DNA from: Acidobacteriaceae bacterium
GTDB taxonomy: Bacteria; Acidobacteriota; Terriglobia; Bryobacterales; Bryobacteraceae
Assembly: GCA_019233755.1 (NCBI GenBank)
Contig: JAFAMD010000015.1
Location: forward strand, 1 to 64,000
Direction of reading: 5' to 3'
DNA length: 64,000 bases
Shown here: piece after piece, positions 45,158 through 54,137 of the stretch
Numbering within the stretch: position 1 is the first letter of the stretch
Layout of the letters: each line of letters begins with the position of its first letter
The notes under the pieces: model-generated
Seen by the model: only the letters and a program-made list of their open reading frames with translations
Databases searched by the model: none
What the model was told of the DNA's origin: nothing
Program-made: the position numbers and the translations under genes

Positions 45158-48100
45158 ATGCGTAATACTGTCCTGACACTACTCGTTTCAATCGTTCTTG
45201 CTGCCCAACTCGCTGCAGCAGCATTCGGCGAGACTACGGCGAACAAGCCTGCCGAACCCGATGACAACGACGTCTTTCATAATCTGCATTTCCGCAATCT
45301 TGGCCCGGCCGCGGCGGGCGGACGCGTCACAGCGGTAACGGGCGTTCCTGGGGATCCCAACATTTACTACGTAGGTGCCGCGGCGGGAGGCGTATACAAG
45401 ACCGATAACGGTGGCATTACCTGGAAAGCGATCTTCGAGCACGAGGTGACCGCATCAATCGGCTCCATTGCCCTCGCGCTATCGAACCCGAATTTTGTGT
45501 GGGTGGGTACCGGCGAGGCGAATATCCGCAACGACGTGATGGATGGAGCTGGCGTCTACTTCTCTTCCGATGCTGGGGAGTCCTGGAAATTCATGGGGCT
45601 GCGCGACGCCGGGCAAATCTCGCGTGTCCTGGTGGATCCAAAGAATCCGGAGAATGTTTTCGTTGGGGCGCTCGGCCACGCGTGGGGACCCAATAGCGAA
45701 CGCGGCGTGTTCCGCACATCCGATGGCGGCAAAACCTGGAAGAAGGTGCTCTATGTGGATGACGTGACGGGTGTCGCCGATCTCGCCATGCAGCCCGGCA
45801 ACCCCGAGGTGCTTTACGCGGCGATGTGGCACGTGCGCCGCTACCCATGGACGCTGGAGGACGGGGGCGAAACGAGCGGCCTCTACCGCACCACCGATGG
45901 CGGCGAAACCTGGAAGAAGCTTACGGAGGGCTTGCCGAAGGGACCGCTGGGACGTATGGCAATCGCTGTAGCGCCCAGCAACCCCAACCATCTGTATGCG
46001 TTGGTGACCACGAAGGACGGGGCTGTTCTCTATCAATCGACGGATATGGGAAACCACTGGAACGAGGTCAGCAACAATCATGCGCTGGATGTGCGCCCGT
46101 TCTACTTCTCGCGCCTGGCTGTTTCGCCTGTTGATGAAGACCGCCTCTACTTTCTGTCGTTTCAGCTAATGGAATCCGATGATGGCGGCAAGACCGCGCA
46201 TGTGGCCGACCATGGCGTACACCCGGACCATCACGCAATCTGGATCGACCCGCATGATTCCGACCGCATGATTCAAGGGAACGATGGCGGCGCATTTCTT
46301 ACGACCAACGATGGAAAATCGTGGCGCTTTCTCGATTCGCTGCCCATCGAGCAGTTCTATCAGATAGCCACTGACTCCGAGACCCCCTATCACCTCTGTG
46401 GCGGTCTTCAGGATAATAGCGCCTGGTGCGGGCCGTCGACGAATCAGGCGCGCAGCGGTATCACGAATGCCGATTGGTTCGCCGTGCTTGGCGGCGACGG
46501 CGAATATTCGGTGCCGGCGCCCAGCAACCCTGACATTATTTACTCCGACGCGCAGAACGGCTATATTGAGCGGCTTGATAAGAAGACGCATCTGTCGCAT
46601 TTCGTCCGTCCCTATCTGCCGAGTGTTGAAGGTGCTTCCCCGGCTGACCTTAAGTACCGCTTCAACTGGACGAGTCCGATCGCAGTTTCCGCGACAGATC
46701 CCAACGAGGTGTACCTGGGCGCCAACGTTGTATTCAAAACAATGGACGGCGGCAAAACCTGGAATGCAATCAGCGGAGATCTGACGCGCAACGACAAGAG
46801 CAAGCAGGTAATCGCCGGTGGCCCCGTCAATCACGACATCAGCGGGGCCGAGACTTACGGCACAATTCTTGCCCTTGCGCTCGCTCCGACGGATCCGAAC
46901 GTGATCTGGGTTGGAACGGATGATGGCTGCGTGCAAGTTACGCGCAACGGCGGCAAACAATGGACGCGGGTAGACATCGACATATCCGGTGCTCCGCAGT
47001 GGGCCCGCGTGTATCAGATCGGGGTGTCCCCCTTCGAGGCAGGCACTGCATTCGTCGCTTTCGATGCGCACGAGCTTGATGACCGGCATGCCTACGTATA
47101 CAAAACCAGCGATTATGGCCGCACATGGCAAAAGATCACCGACGGTCTTCCGGACTCGCCCGTTTTTGTTGTGCGTGCAGATCCAAATCAGCGCGGCTTT
47201 TTGGTGCTGGGGAACGACCAGGGCATTTGGTATTCGGCCGACGCGGGCGGGCACTGGAAGCAACTAAAAGCAAATTTCCCGACCGCTCCGGTTTTTGATC
47301 TGAAATTCGTTAAGGAGTCTCGTGACCTGGTGGTGGCCACACACGGCCGCGGCGCGTTTATCTTCGATAACCTCCGGCCGATCGAGGAGATGACGGCGAC
47401 AGCGCAAGCCAGCGACTTTCATCTATTCTCCGCAAGCGATGGGTTCGAGATGCTTCATTGGGATGGGGACGAAGGCAATCCGGTAGCGTACTCCGCCCCG
47501 AATGCGCCCCGCGGCGCAACTGTCGACTACCTGTTGAAAGCCAAGCTGGAGCCTTCCGACGAGCAGAAGCAGCGGCATGAAACTCCCGTGAAGATTACCG
47601 TCACCGACCGCGAGGGCCACCTCATCGCCACTCACTACGGGCCTTCCAATGCGGGAGTGAACCGTTTTGTGTGGGATCTGCGTTACAGCGGCATACGGCG
47701 GCTGGAATCCACTATTTCGCCGGAACCGCCCGAGCCCGGCGAACCGGAAGAGAGCCGGTTCTTTACGACTGGTCCGCGAGTACTTCCCGGCGAATACACC
47801 ATCGAAGTCTCAGTCAACGGCCAGACGCAGAAAACGACCACGCGGGTTTACGCCGATCCCAATCTGCACCTCAGCGCCGAAGACCTGCGGGCGCAGATGG
47901 AAGCCGCGCTGACGCTGCGCCGTGAAGTCGCTGCTTTGAACGAGATGATTGAGCGCATTGACGGCATGCAACACCAGATTGCAGATTTCAAGAAAGATGC
48001 CAGCAGGGATCCGGCGATGCGTGACCAGTACGCTCCCCTGTTGCAGCAGGCGAACGCGCTAGATGACAGGCTGAAGGCTGCCAAGGCTGCTGTTTTGAAT

Positions 48101-48400
48101 CCGAATGTTCAGCACGAAGTTACGGAGGATGACATCCATGCCCTGACCGATCTTCACTCGCATATTGAAGGCCTGGCCGGCGAGATGGCAGATGCTTTCG
48201 ATCAGCGGCCCACTCCCATGTTCCGCGAAGAGATGGAAAAATATGGCAAACAACTCGATGAGCAGCTTGCCGCATTCAATCGTCTGTTGAAAACCGACGT
48301 TGCTGCCTACAACAAGGCGGCATATGGCGCCGGAGCTCCAACGGTCTTCGCCGGCACGCCGATCACCACGGGGCAGGTAGTAGGCGTACAGGGAAAATAG
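45158..48400 (+). CDS. Secreted VPS10/BNR-type beta-propeller protein
   Basis: The 1080-residue protein has a signal peptide (1 to about 24) and a propeller built from Asp-box repeats of the SxDxGxTW kind (SSDAGESW, TSDGGKTW, TTDGGETW, TMDGGKTW, TSDYGRTW, SADAGGHW), spread over about residues 60-750. A short Ig-like strand region and a helical, likely coiled-coil, C-terminus follow (about 900-1040). Acidobacteria often label these glycosyl hydrolase or sortilin-like; sialidase-type catalytic Arg/Tyr residues are not evident, so a binding role is more likely. Its last codons are partly duplicated near 49532. Confidence 0.88.
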   Translation: MRNTVLTLLVSIVLAAQLAAAAFGETTANKPAEPDDNDVFHNLHFRNLGPAAAGGRVTAVTGVPGDPNIYYVGAAAGGVYKTDNGGITWKAIFEHEVTASIGSIALALSNPNFVWVGTGEANIRNDVMDGAGVYFSSDAGESWKFMGLRDAGQISRVLVDPKNPENVFVGALGHAWGPNSERGVFRTSDGGKTWKKVLYVDDVTGVADLAMQPGNPEVLYAAMWHVRRYPWTLEDGGETSGLYRTTDGGETWKKLTEGLPKGPLGRMAIAVAPSNPNHLYALVTTKDGAVLYQSTDMGNHWNEVSNNHALDVRPFYFSRLAVSPVDEDRLYFLSFQLMESDDGGKTAHVADHGVHPDHHAIWIDPHDSDRMIQGNDGGAFLTTNDGKSWRFLDSLPIEQFYQIATDSETPYHLCGGLQDNSAWCGPSTNQARSGITNADWFAVLGGDGEYSVPAPSNPDIIYSDAQNGYIERLDKKTHLSHFVRPYLPSVEGASPADLKYRFNWTSPIAVSATDPNEVYLGANVVFKTMDGGKTWNAISGDLTRNDKSKQVIAGGPVNHDISGAETYGTILALALAPTDPNVIWVGTDDGCVQVTRNGGKQWTRVDIDISGAPQWARVYQIGVSPFEAGTAFVAFDAHELDDRHAYVYKTSDYGRTWQKITDGLPDSPVFVVRADPNQRGFLVLGNDQGIWYSADAGGHWKQLKANFPTAPVFDLKFVKESRDLVVATHGRGAFIFDNLRPIEEMTATAQASDFHLFSASDGFEMLHWDGDEGNPVAYSAPNAPRGATVDYLLKAKLEPSDEQKQRHETPVKITVTDREGHLIATHYGPSNAGVNRFVWDLRYSGIRRLESTISPEPPEPGEPEESRFFTTGPRVLPGEYTIEVSVNGQTQKTTTRVYADPNLHLSAEDLRAQMEAALTLRREVAALNEMIERIDGMQHQIADFKKDASRDPAMRDQYAPLLQQANALDDRLKAAKAAVLNPNVQHEVTEDDIHALTDLHSHIEGLAGEMADAFDQRPTPMFREEMEKYGKQLDEQLAAFNRLLKTDVAAYNKAAYGAGAPTVFAGTPITTGQVVGVQGK

Positions 48401-48410
48401 CGTTCGGTCC
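48380..48410 (+). repeat. Direct repeat, copy 1 (end of the VPS10-like gene)
   Basis: A 31-base segment starting GTAGGCGTACAGG covers the last seven codons of the VPS10-like gene and the 10 bases after. It matches the segment at 49532 in 29 of 31 positions. Together they bracket the next gene. Confidence 0.75.
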
Positions 48411-48426
48411 GTTTTGGTTGGGCTTG

Positions 48427-49275
48427 ATGAAAACATTGGCTGACGATAAATTCTCACTACCTTCACGGGTAAGTTCGGGAGTGCCCTACTGTCGCAGTGC
48501 CGCTTTCATCGGCTTCCTCCTTGCAAGCACCGCCTGGGCGCAAGCCGGCCCGGGTAATGAAGTTTGGGACCGGCTTCTTCAGGATGCATACGCGGACCAT
48601 GTGAAGCATCTTCGCGATGTGCTCCCCGAGCATTCAGCGCTGCCGCCAACGGCGGACCTTTCCAAACCGCAGACGGATCCCCGCGAGGCGGGCCGACTTT
48701 GGGAGGATCGGTTCACAGGCAGCATGGGAGTCAGGGAGCACATCGATCCCGGACTACGAGTGCCTTCGGAAGCGACCTCCATCTCTCTCACAACAACGGA
48801 GTATGCAACTCCGGGCTGGGCTCTGCCCGTACATGAATGCGATGCAATCCTCGTGGGTGTTCCGACAGCGGGTTCAGTTCACATCTCATACAACCAACGT
48901 TTTGTTTATTCCACCTTTTTCGTCAGAGTCGAAAAGGTTCTGAAGGCGAAGAACAAGAACGAATTTCGGGAAGGCAATCAAATCATCACTGCCGAACTGG
49001 GAGGGACTGTTCGTTACCCGTCCGGTCACGAGGCAACGTTCATCCTGGCGGGGAGAGGATTCATCGAGACAGGGAAGCAATATTTTCTGTTTGTCTGGAA
49101 ACCAATCCGATCCGATAAGACCTACATGACGGCCGAAGCCTATGTTATCGAGGAGGGCAAGGTGTTTCCCGTGAATCTCGATTTTAACGAATCGTGGTAC
49201 GAAAAAGGAGTGTCGCTTCCCGATTTCAGAGCCAAGCTAAAGGCCGCTCTGGAAGAAGACACAAACGCCAACTGA
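48427..49275 (+). CDS. Exported hypothetical protein
   Basis: I do not recognise the family. The 282-residue product has an N-terminal hydrophobic segment near residues 25-39 (SAAFIGFLLASTAWAQA), a signal peptide with a long polar front, so a later start is possible. The mature part is alpha-beta with LPVHECDAILVGVPTAGSVHIS, YSTFFVRVEKVLKAKN and HEATFILAGRGFIETGKQYFLFVW, a pattern of long amphipathic strands. No catalytic motif is visible. It lies between two 31-base direct repeats, so it may have been inserted after the VPS10-like gene. Confidence 0.7.
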   Translation: MKTLADDKFSLPSRVSSGVPYCRSAAFIGFLLASTAWAQAGPGNEVWDRLLQDAYADHVKHLRDVLPEHSALPPTADLSKPQTDPREAGRLWEDRFTGSMGVREHIDPGLRVPSEATSISLTTTEYATPGWALPVHECDAILVGVPTAGSVHISYNQRFVYSTFFVRVEKVLKAKNKNEFREGNQIITAELGGTVRYPSGHEATFILAGRGFIETGKQYFLFVWKPIRSDKTYMTAEAYVIEEGKVFPVNLDFNESWYEKGVSLPDFRAKLKAALEEDTNAN

Positions 49276-49531
49276 CGGGATACAGGGCTGAGGCCAAGCA
49301 TCGGGTGGGAGCATCGAGGGGAAACAAAACCGAAAACCGCCGCTAGATAGATCCGTGTGGCCGGACACACTCAGGCCTGCTCAAAGACGCACACCAAGTG
49401 TTGCGGCGTCGAATCCGCTTCGCGCTTCGATTAGCCGACCGCTCGACAGTAAGACACCGACTCGTTGCCCGGCTGCTTTTTCCGCTCCGGTTCTGCGGCC
49501 GCCAACCCCGCTGTGGCCCACTGGCCGGGCG
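49276..49531. other. Non-coding gap before the direct repeat
   Basis: No gene is supported in these 256 bases. A short open frame here ends inside the repeat with a peptide ending VGVQVK, which mimics the end of the VPS10-like protein (VGVQGK). The region thus looks like decayed 3'-end sequence rather than a functional gene. Confidence 0.4.
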
Positions 49532-49562
49532 GTAGGCGTACAGGTAAAATAGCGTCCGGTCC
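49532..49562 (+). repeat. Direct repeat, copy 2
   Basis: This 31-base copy of the VPS10-like gene's 3' end has two substitutions relative to the copy at 48380. It ends 8 bases before the first PadR-type palindrome. Confidence 0.75.
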
Positions 49563-49569
49563 CATCGCA

Positions 49570-49585
49570 GTCTACGGGTGTAGAC
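49570..49585. promoter_or_regulatory. PadR-type operator, distal palindrome
   Basis: GTCTAC-GGGT-GTAGAC is a perfect 16-base inverted repeat. Its arm GTAGA recurs in the palindrome at 49602, 17 bases further on. The two are the likely binding sites of the PadR protein encoded immediately downstream. Confidence 0.6.
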
Positions 49586-49601
49586 TTTCTATAGGCTAGC
49601 A

Positions 49602-49616
49602 TGTAGAATGTCTACA
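49602..49616. promoter_or_regulatory. PadR-type operator over the padR start
   Basis: TGTAGA-ATG-TCTACA is a perfect inverted repeat centred on the first possible padR start codon. Binding here would block ribosome or polymerase access, fitting autorepression, as is common for PadR genes. Confidence 0.6.
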
Positions 49617-49979
49617 CACCGAATGCCTTCTGAAAAATATCAAAACCGTATCGAGCTTCTCCAGGGCACGCTCGACATGCTGATCCTGCAAACGCTGCAA
49701 TGGGGACCGCAGCATGGGTATGGAATTGCGAACGCGATTCGCTGCAATTCCGGAGACTTGCTCCGTGTAGAGACCGGTTCGCTTTATCCCGCCCTGCACC
49801 GGCTGGAAAAGCAAGGATGGCTGAAGTCCGAGTGGAAGCAGACAGAGGCCGGGCAGCGGGCAAAGTTTTATCGAGTAACGCCTGCAGGTAAGAAACAACT
49901 TGTTTCGGAACGGGATCGCTGGGCGCAGTTGGTCGGCGCGATCGCCGGCGTGCTGAATCCGGCAACAAGCGAGGAGTGA
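49608..49979 (+). CDS. PadR family transcriptional regulator
   Basis: The 123-residue protein is a winged-helix PadR: LLQGTLDMLILQTLQWGPQHGYGIA, then RVETGSLYPALHRLEKQGWLKSEW and KFYRVTPAGKKQL, ending in a dimerisation helix. In acidobacteria such genes control the ADOP permease beside them, which follows by 3 bases. The start could also be an ATG five codons later (MPSEKYQ), the usual family beginning; neither has a good ribosome site. Confidence 0.93.
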   Translation: MSTHRMPSEKYQNRIELLQGTLDMLILQTLQWGPQHGYGIANAIRCNSGDLLRVETGSLYPALHRLEKQGWLKSEWKQTEAGQRAKFYRVTPAGKKQLVSERDRWAQLVGAIAGVLNPATSEE

Positions 49980-49982
49980 GGT

Positions 49983-52703
49983 ATGCCTTTCTGGCCCCAG
50001 CGCAAGCGCAACCGTCGCGAGCGGGATTTTGACGAGGAGATCAACTGCCATTTGAGAATGGCCGTTCGCGACCGAATGGAACGCGGCGAATCCATTCAGG
50101 ATGCGCGAGCCGGAGCCCGGCAGGAATTCGGCAACGTGGGTTTGATCAAGGATGTGACGCGTGAAATCTGGGGTTGGGGTTCCGTTGAGCGCCTGCTGCA
50201 AGACGTCCGCTATGCGGGTCGACTTTTACGGAAGAGCCCTGGCTTTGCAGCCGTCGCGATACTCTCGATCGCTTTGGGAGTTGGCGCGAATACCGCGATT
50301 TTTAGCTTGATTGACGCAGTGCTGCTGAAATCGCTGCCGGTCCGGAATCCCAACGAACTGGCGGCAGTGGGCGATCCTTCTCGTACGGGCGGCGTGTCCA
50401 GCGGTGGCGGTCGGGTGGACATGTTCTCGTATCCGTTCTTTTTGCGCTTTAAGGCGCAGAATCAGGCATTCAGCGACGTCTATGCGACGGGACGCTCGGA
50501 ACATCTCGACGTCCTCCTGCCGAACGGAACGGCTGCCACGAGCAATGCCGGCCCCAGCGCCCGATTCGTGACCGGCAATTATTTCTCCGTCCTGGGTGTG
50601 CCGGCCATCCTCGGCCGGCCGTTCACTGAGGAGGAAGTGCGTGTGCCCGGAACGGCGCCGGCTGTCGTGATCAGCTTCGGGTACTGGGAGCGGCAGTTCG
50701 GGCGCGACCCCAATGTGATTGGCCAGAAGCTGATTGTGAACGGCTCGAAATTCACCGTCATCGGAGTAACCCCGCCTGACTTCTCGGGCGATATCGTTGG
50801 ACGTCCGACCGACATCTGGTTTCCGATTACGATGCAGGCGCAGGCGAATCCGGGTCACGATTACCTCAAACAGGCAGGCGTGAGCTGGCTTTTGATTATG
50901 GGCCGGCTAAAACCAGGCGTCCCGCTTGCGCAGGCGAGCGCTGAAACGCAGGTGCTTGGGAGGCAGTTTTTCGCGGAGCTCAACAAGAACGATTCAACTG
51001 CCGAGGAACTCCAGGCGCTGCTCAAGAAGAAGATCGAGGTCACCCCTGGAGCGAAGGGTTTCTCGCGGCTGCGGCATGATTTTTCCCGGCCACTTTTGAC
51101 GTTGATGTGCATTGTGGGCGTGGTTTTGCTGATCTGCTGTGCAAACGTCGCGAACCTGCAATTAGCGCGAGCCGCCAGCCGGGGACGCGAAATGGGGCTG
51201 CGGCTTGCCGTCGGTGCAGGGACCATGCGGCTGGTTCGTCAACTCCTGACGGAAAGCCTGCTGCTTTCGATTGCCGGAGGTGTGGTCGGGCTTTTCTTTG
51301 CGTTCTGGGGATGCCGGTTGCTGTTGCAGCTTGTGTCGGCAGACAATCACGTATCACTTGACGTGCATCTCGACGCTGCAATTCTTCTGTTTACGATCGC
51401 GACGGCCGTGCTGGCGGGATTATTGTTTGGCTTTGCTCCCGCTTTGCAGACCAGGCGGCTCGATCTGGTCTCCAGCTTGAAGGAGAGCAAATCCGGGCAG
51501 TTCCAGGGATTCGCACCGCGCTTCGGAAGGGCACTGATAGTTTGTCAAATTGTTTTTTCCCTGTTACTGCTGGTGGGGGCCGGATTGTTCATCCGCACGC
51601 TGCAGAATCTGGAGAGAGTGGATGTGGGCTACACGCGGACAGGGCTCGTCGTCGCCCGGGTCGACCCTATCAGTGGCGGGTATGCCGACAAGGATGTGAA
51701 TGCGCTCATAAGGCGGCTACTCGGTAAGCTTGAAACGTTGCCTGGAGTTGAATCTGTCAGTGTCTCCGAAAACGGGCTCTTCAGCGGCACCTACTCCTCA
51801 TCCAATATCGATGTCGAAGGCTACGTTCCGCATACTCTGGCGGACAAGTCGAATGATTCGGACCGCGTCGGGCCGCACTATTTCGAAACAGTGGGTACAC
51901 CCGTCATCGTGGGGCGCGGCATTGAATCGCAGGACGCAGAGAATGGTGCCAAAGTCGCAGTCATCAATGAGAAGATGGCGCGGTTCTACTTCCCCAACGA
52001 AAATCCGGTGGGCCGGCATCTCTTCGACGGAGAAGGCGCAAAGAGATTCGCGATTACGATCGTGGGCGTTGTTGGTGATGCGAAGCAGAGTCAATTACGG
52101 CTGCCCGCTCCGCGACGATACTACACACCAATACAGCAGCACAGCCCTGACGACCCGGTGGCAATTTTGAATTTCGAAATTCGGACTCGTGGATTGCCGT
52201 CTTCTGCTGTTCTCAAAGAACTGCGCCCGGCAATTAAGAGCGTGAATGCTAACTTGCCGATTCTCGACACAAATACCGCTGACGATCTGATAGGCCAGGA
52301 TCTGGACCAGGAGAAACTCGTCGCCAGGCTCTCCGGTTTCTTCGGGTTACTGGCGCTGGCGCTTTCCGGAATCGGGCTGTATGGAGTAATGTCCTATCTC
52401 ACGGTCAGGCGGCGTACTGAGATTGGAATTCGCATGGCATTGGGCGCCAGGCGATGGACGGTCATCGGAATGGTGCTGCGCGAGACCTTCCGGCTGGTTG
52501 CCGCCGGCATCGCGATAGGCCTGGTGCTCTCGCAGGCGGCTGCCGCGATCCTCGAAAAGAGCTTGTTCGGGTTATCTGCCTTTGATCCGCTGACTGTAAC
52601 TCTTGCCGTTCTGGTCATTATTCTCGCCGCGGTAATGGCGACCTACCTTCCAGCCTGGCGAGCTTCGCGGATCGACCCGATGATTGCTTTGCGTTACGAA
52701 TAG
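49983..52703 (+). CDS. ADOP-type MacB-like ABC permease
   Basis: The 906-residue protein has an acidic N-terminal region (RRERDFDEEINCHLRMAVRDR), then a first membrane helix in SPGFAAVAILSIALGVGANTAIFSL, a MacB periplasmic core (about 120-350), three central helices, a second core and a FtsX-like C-terminal trio (ALSGIGLYGVMSYLTVRRRTEIGIRMALG). This duplicated architecture is the acidobacterial orphan permease. It lacks an ATPase domain and no ABC ATPase gene is adjacent. GGAG in the end of padR serves as its ribosome site. Role: probably efflux or signalling at the envelope. Confidence 0.93.
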   Translation: MPFWPQRKRNRRERDFDEEINCHLRMAVRDRMERGESIQDARAGARQEFGNVGLIKDVTREIWGWGSVERLLQDVRYAGRLLRKSPGFAAVAILSIALGVGANTAIFSLIDAVLLKSLPVRNPNELAAVGDPSRTGGVSSGGGRVDMFSYPFFLRFKAQNQAFSDVYATGRSEHLDVLLPNGTAATSNAGPSARFVTGNYFSVLGVPAILGRPFTEEEVRVPGTAPAVVISFGYWERQFGRDPNVIGQKLIVNGSKFTVIGVTPPDFSGDIVGRPTDIWFPITMQAQANPGHDYLKQAGVSWLLIMGRLKPGVPLAQASAETQVLGRQFFAELNKNDSTAEELQALLKKKIEVTPGAKGFSRLRHDFSRPLLTLMCIVGVVLLICCANVANLQLARAASRGREMGLRLAVGAGTMRLVRQLLTESLLLSIAGGVVGLFFAFWGCRLLLQLVSADNHVSLDVHLDAAILLFTIATAVLAGLLFGFAPALQTRRLDLVSSLKESKSGQFQGFAPRFGRALIVCQIVFSLLLLVGAGLFIRTLQNLERVDVGYTRTGLVVARVDPISGGYADKDVNALIRRLLGKLETLPGVESVSVSENGLFSGTYSSSNIDVEGYVPHTLADKSNDSDRVGPHYFETVGTPVIVGRGIESQDAENGAKVAVINEKMARFYFPNENPVGRHLFDGEGAKRFAITIVGVVGDAKQSQLRLPAPRRYYTPIQQHSPDDPVAILNFEIRTRGLPSSAVLKELRPAIKSVNANLPILDTNTADDLIGQDLDQEKLVARLSGFFGLLALALSGIGLYGVMSYLTVRRRTEIGIRMALGARRWTVIGMVLRETFRLVAAGIAIGLVLSQAAAAILEKSLFGLSAFDPLTVTLAVLVIILAAVMATYLPAWRASRIDPMIALRYE

Positions 52704-52728
52704 CGCCATTTCGATAAATAGAACGGCG

Positions 52729-53556
52729 TCAGATCCACCAGCGCTCCGGGTGTGAACCAGGCTCGGCCAGTTCGCCCAAAGCAGAGGCGTTTATGTGCTC
52801 CGGGCGGCAGACCCAGCATTGCCAGTCGCCTTGCTCGAGCATCTCCTCGAAGACGAAGCGCTTGGGCTGGTTCTCGCGGATAAAGCCGGATATGATGACG
52901 AGGCCGCCCGGCTTGGTCACTCGCTTCAGCTCCGAGGCGATGCGATCGAGCACCCGGGGCGTGATATTCGCGATGGTTACATCGGCCGTAGACTCGCAGA
53001 CTGCATCGGCGGAGCCGATGAACAGGGGAGCGCGCACATGTAAGCGTGCGACGGTGAGTGCGTCGAAGTCAATGTCGCACCCGACCATTTGGCCTGCTCC
53101 AAGAAGTCCCGCCGCGGCGAGCAGGATACCCGAGCCGCAGCCGACATCAAACACCGCATCGCCGTGCTTGAGATGCTTCTCGAGCGCCTGGATGCAGAGT
53201 TGCGTGGTCTCATGCCGTCCGGTTCCAAAGGCCGTGCTGGCATTGATTTCAAGCCGGAAGCGGCCTGCCGGAGCAGGGGTGGAGATCCACGGCGGCGCAA
53301 TGTAAAAGCGCTCTCCGGCAAGCACGGGTTCCCAGTCGTCCTGCTGGAAATGCGCCGGGTCAATCGGTTCTTCCGGCCGCACGGTGCTCGGGTTCCCGCC
53401 GAAAGCTGCGGCAATTTCGGCGGCGCTGACCGTGTCCTCGAAAAACGCCCGCAAGCCATCCGCTTCTTCGACAATTCCGCAGGTACCCCGTTCCCACAGG
53501 TCTGCGATTAGAGTATCTTTATCACCGGTGCCGGTTGAGAAAAAAATCGACCACAA
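52729..53556 (-). CDS. prmA: Ribosomal protein L11 methyltransferase
   Basis: The 275-residue SAM-dependent enzyme trimethylates ribosomal protein L11. FGTGRHETTQLCIQALEKHLKHGD leads into the SAM motif DVGCGSGILLAAAGLLGAG, followed by GCDIDFDALTV and an NITPRVLDRI that is the PrmA NxxP-like signature. The N-terminal L11-binding domain is shortened but present. The start is TTG, with GGAG just upstream. It converges with the ADOP gene, 25 bases apart. Confidence 0.92.
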   Translation of the reverse strand: MWSIFFSTGTGDKDTLIADLWERGTCGIVEEADGLRAFFEDTVSAAEIAAAFGGNPSTVRPEEPIDPAHFQQDDWEPVLAGERFYIAPPWISTPAPAGRFRLEINASTAFGTGRHETTQLCIQALEKHLKHGDAVFDVGCGSGILLAAAGLLGAGQMVGCDIDFDALTVARLHVRAPLFIGSADAVCESTADVTIANITPRVLDRIASELKRVTKPGGLVIISGFIRENQPKRFVFEEMLEQGDWQCWVCRPEHINASALGELAEPGSHPERWWI

Positions 53557-53586
53557 GACTCCAGTTTAGTGGCGAGCGGAGGGAAG

Positions 53587-54057
53587 ATGACGGAACAACT
53601 TGCAGAGGCCTGGCGGATCAACAATCGAATCAACCTGTTTCTGCTTGAAAACATCAGCGACCAGGGTATGAAGAGCACCACCTCTGCGCGCGGAGGCCGC
53701 GACGTCGCGCGGCAGTTCGCGCATATGCACAACAACCGTATTGAGTGGCTGGAAAATCACGGCCCACGCAACGCGGCGGAGGGTCTGCAGCAATTCGACG
53801 CCAAATACAGTCCTGGTAAGGAGGAGTTGAAGCGCGCCCTTGTGGCGTCAGGCGACGCTGTCGAACGCTGCCTGACCCAGGCGATGCAATCTGATGGGAA
53901 ATTGCGGGCCTGGAAGTGTGGTGTACTTGCGGCCTATGGCTACCACGTTTCGCATGAGAGCCACCACCGCGGCAGCATTCTGTTGACGCTGAAGCTGACC
54001 GGAAACAGGCTGGACCAGGCCGTCGCCTACGCCATCTGGGACTGGAATAACCGGTAA
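53587..54057 (+). CDS. DinB family protein
   Basis: The 156-residue four-helix bundle protein starts after GGAGGG (an upstream GTG is less likely). It keeps the DinB/YfiT-type metal histidines: FAHMHNNRIEWL in helix 2 and YHVSHESHHRGSILLTL in helix 4. Related proteins are thiol-dependent transferases, such as mycothiol- or bacillithiol-S-transferases, but the substrate here is unknown. It is divergent from prmA. Confidence 0.88.
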   Translation: MTEQLAEAWRINNRINLFLLENISDQGMKSTTSARGGRDVARQFAHMHNNRIEWLENHGPRNAAEGLQQFDAKYSPGKEELKRALVASGDAVERCLTQAMQSDGKLRAWKCGVLAAYGYHVSHESHHRGSILLTLKLTGNRLDQAVAYAIWDWNNR

Positions 54058-54137
54058 GCTCCAGCGCACGGGCTTTGGGATATACTCGGAACCCGGCGCC
54101 GGCGGAGGTTGCCGGCTGAACGCGGCCGGAGGTGATC

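Noticed and set aside
46166-47263. 365-codon minus-strand frame opposite the VPS10-like gene
   Set aside because: Shadow of the propeller repeats.
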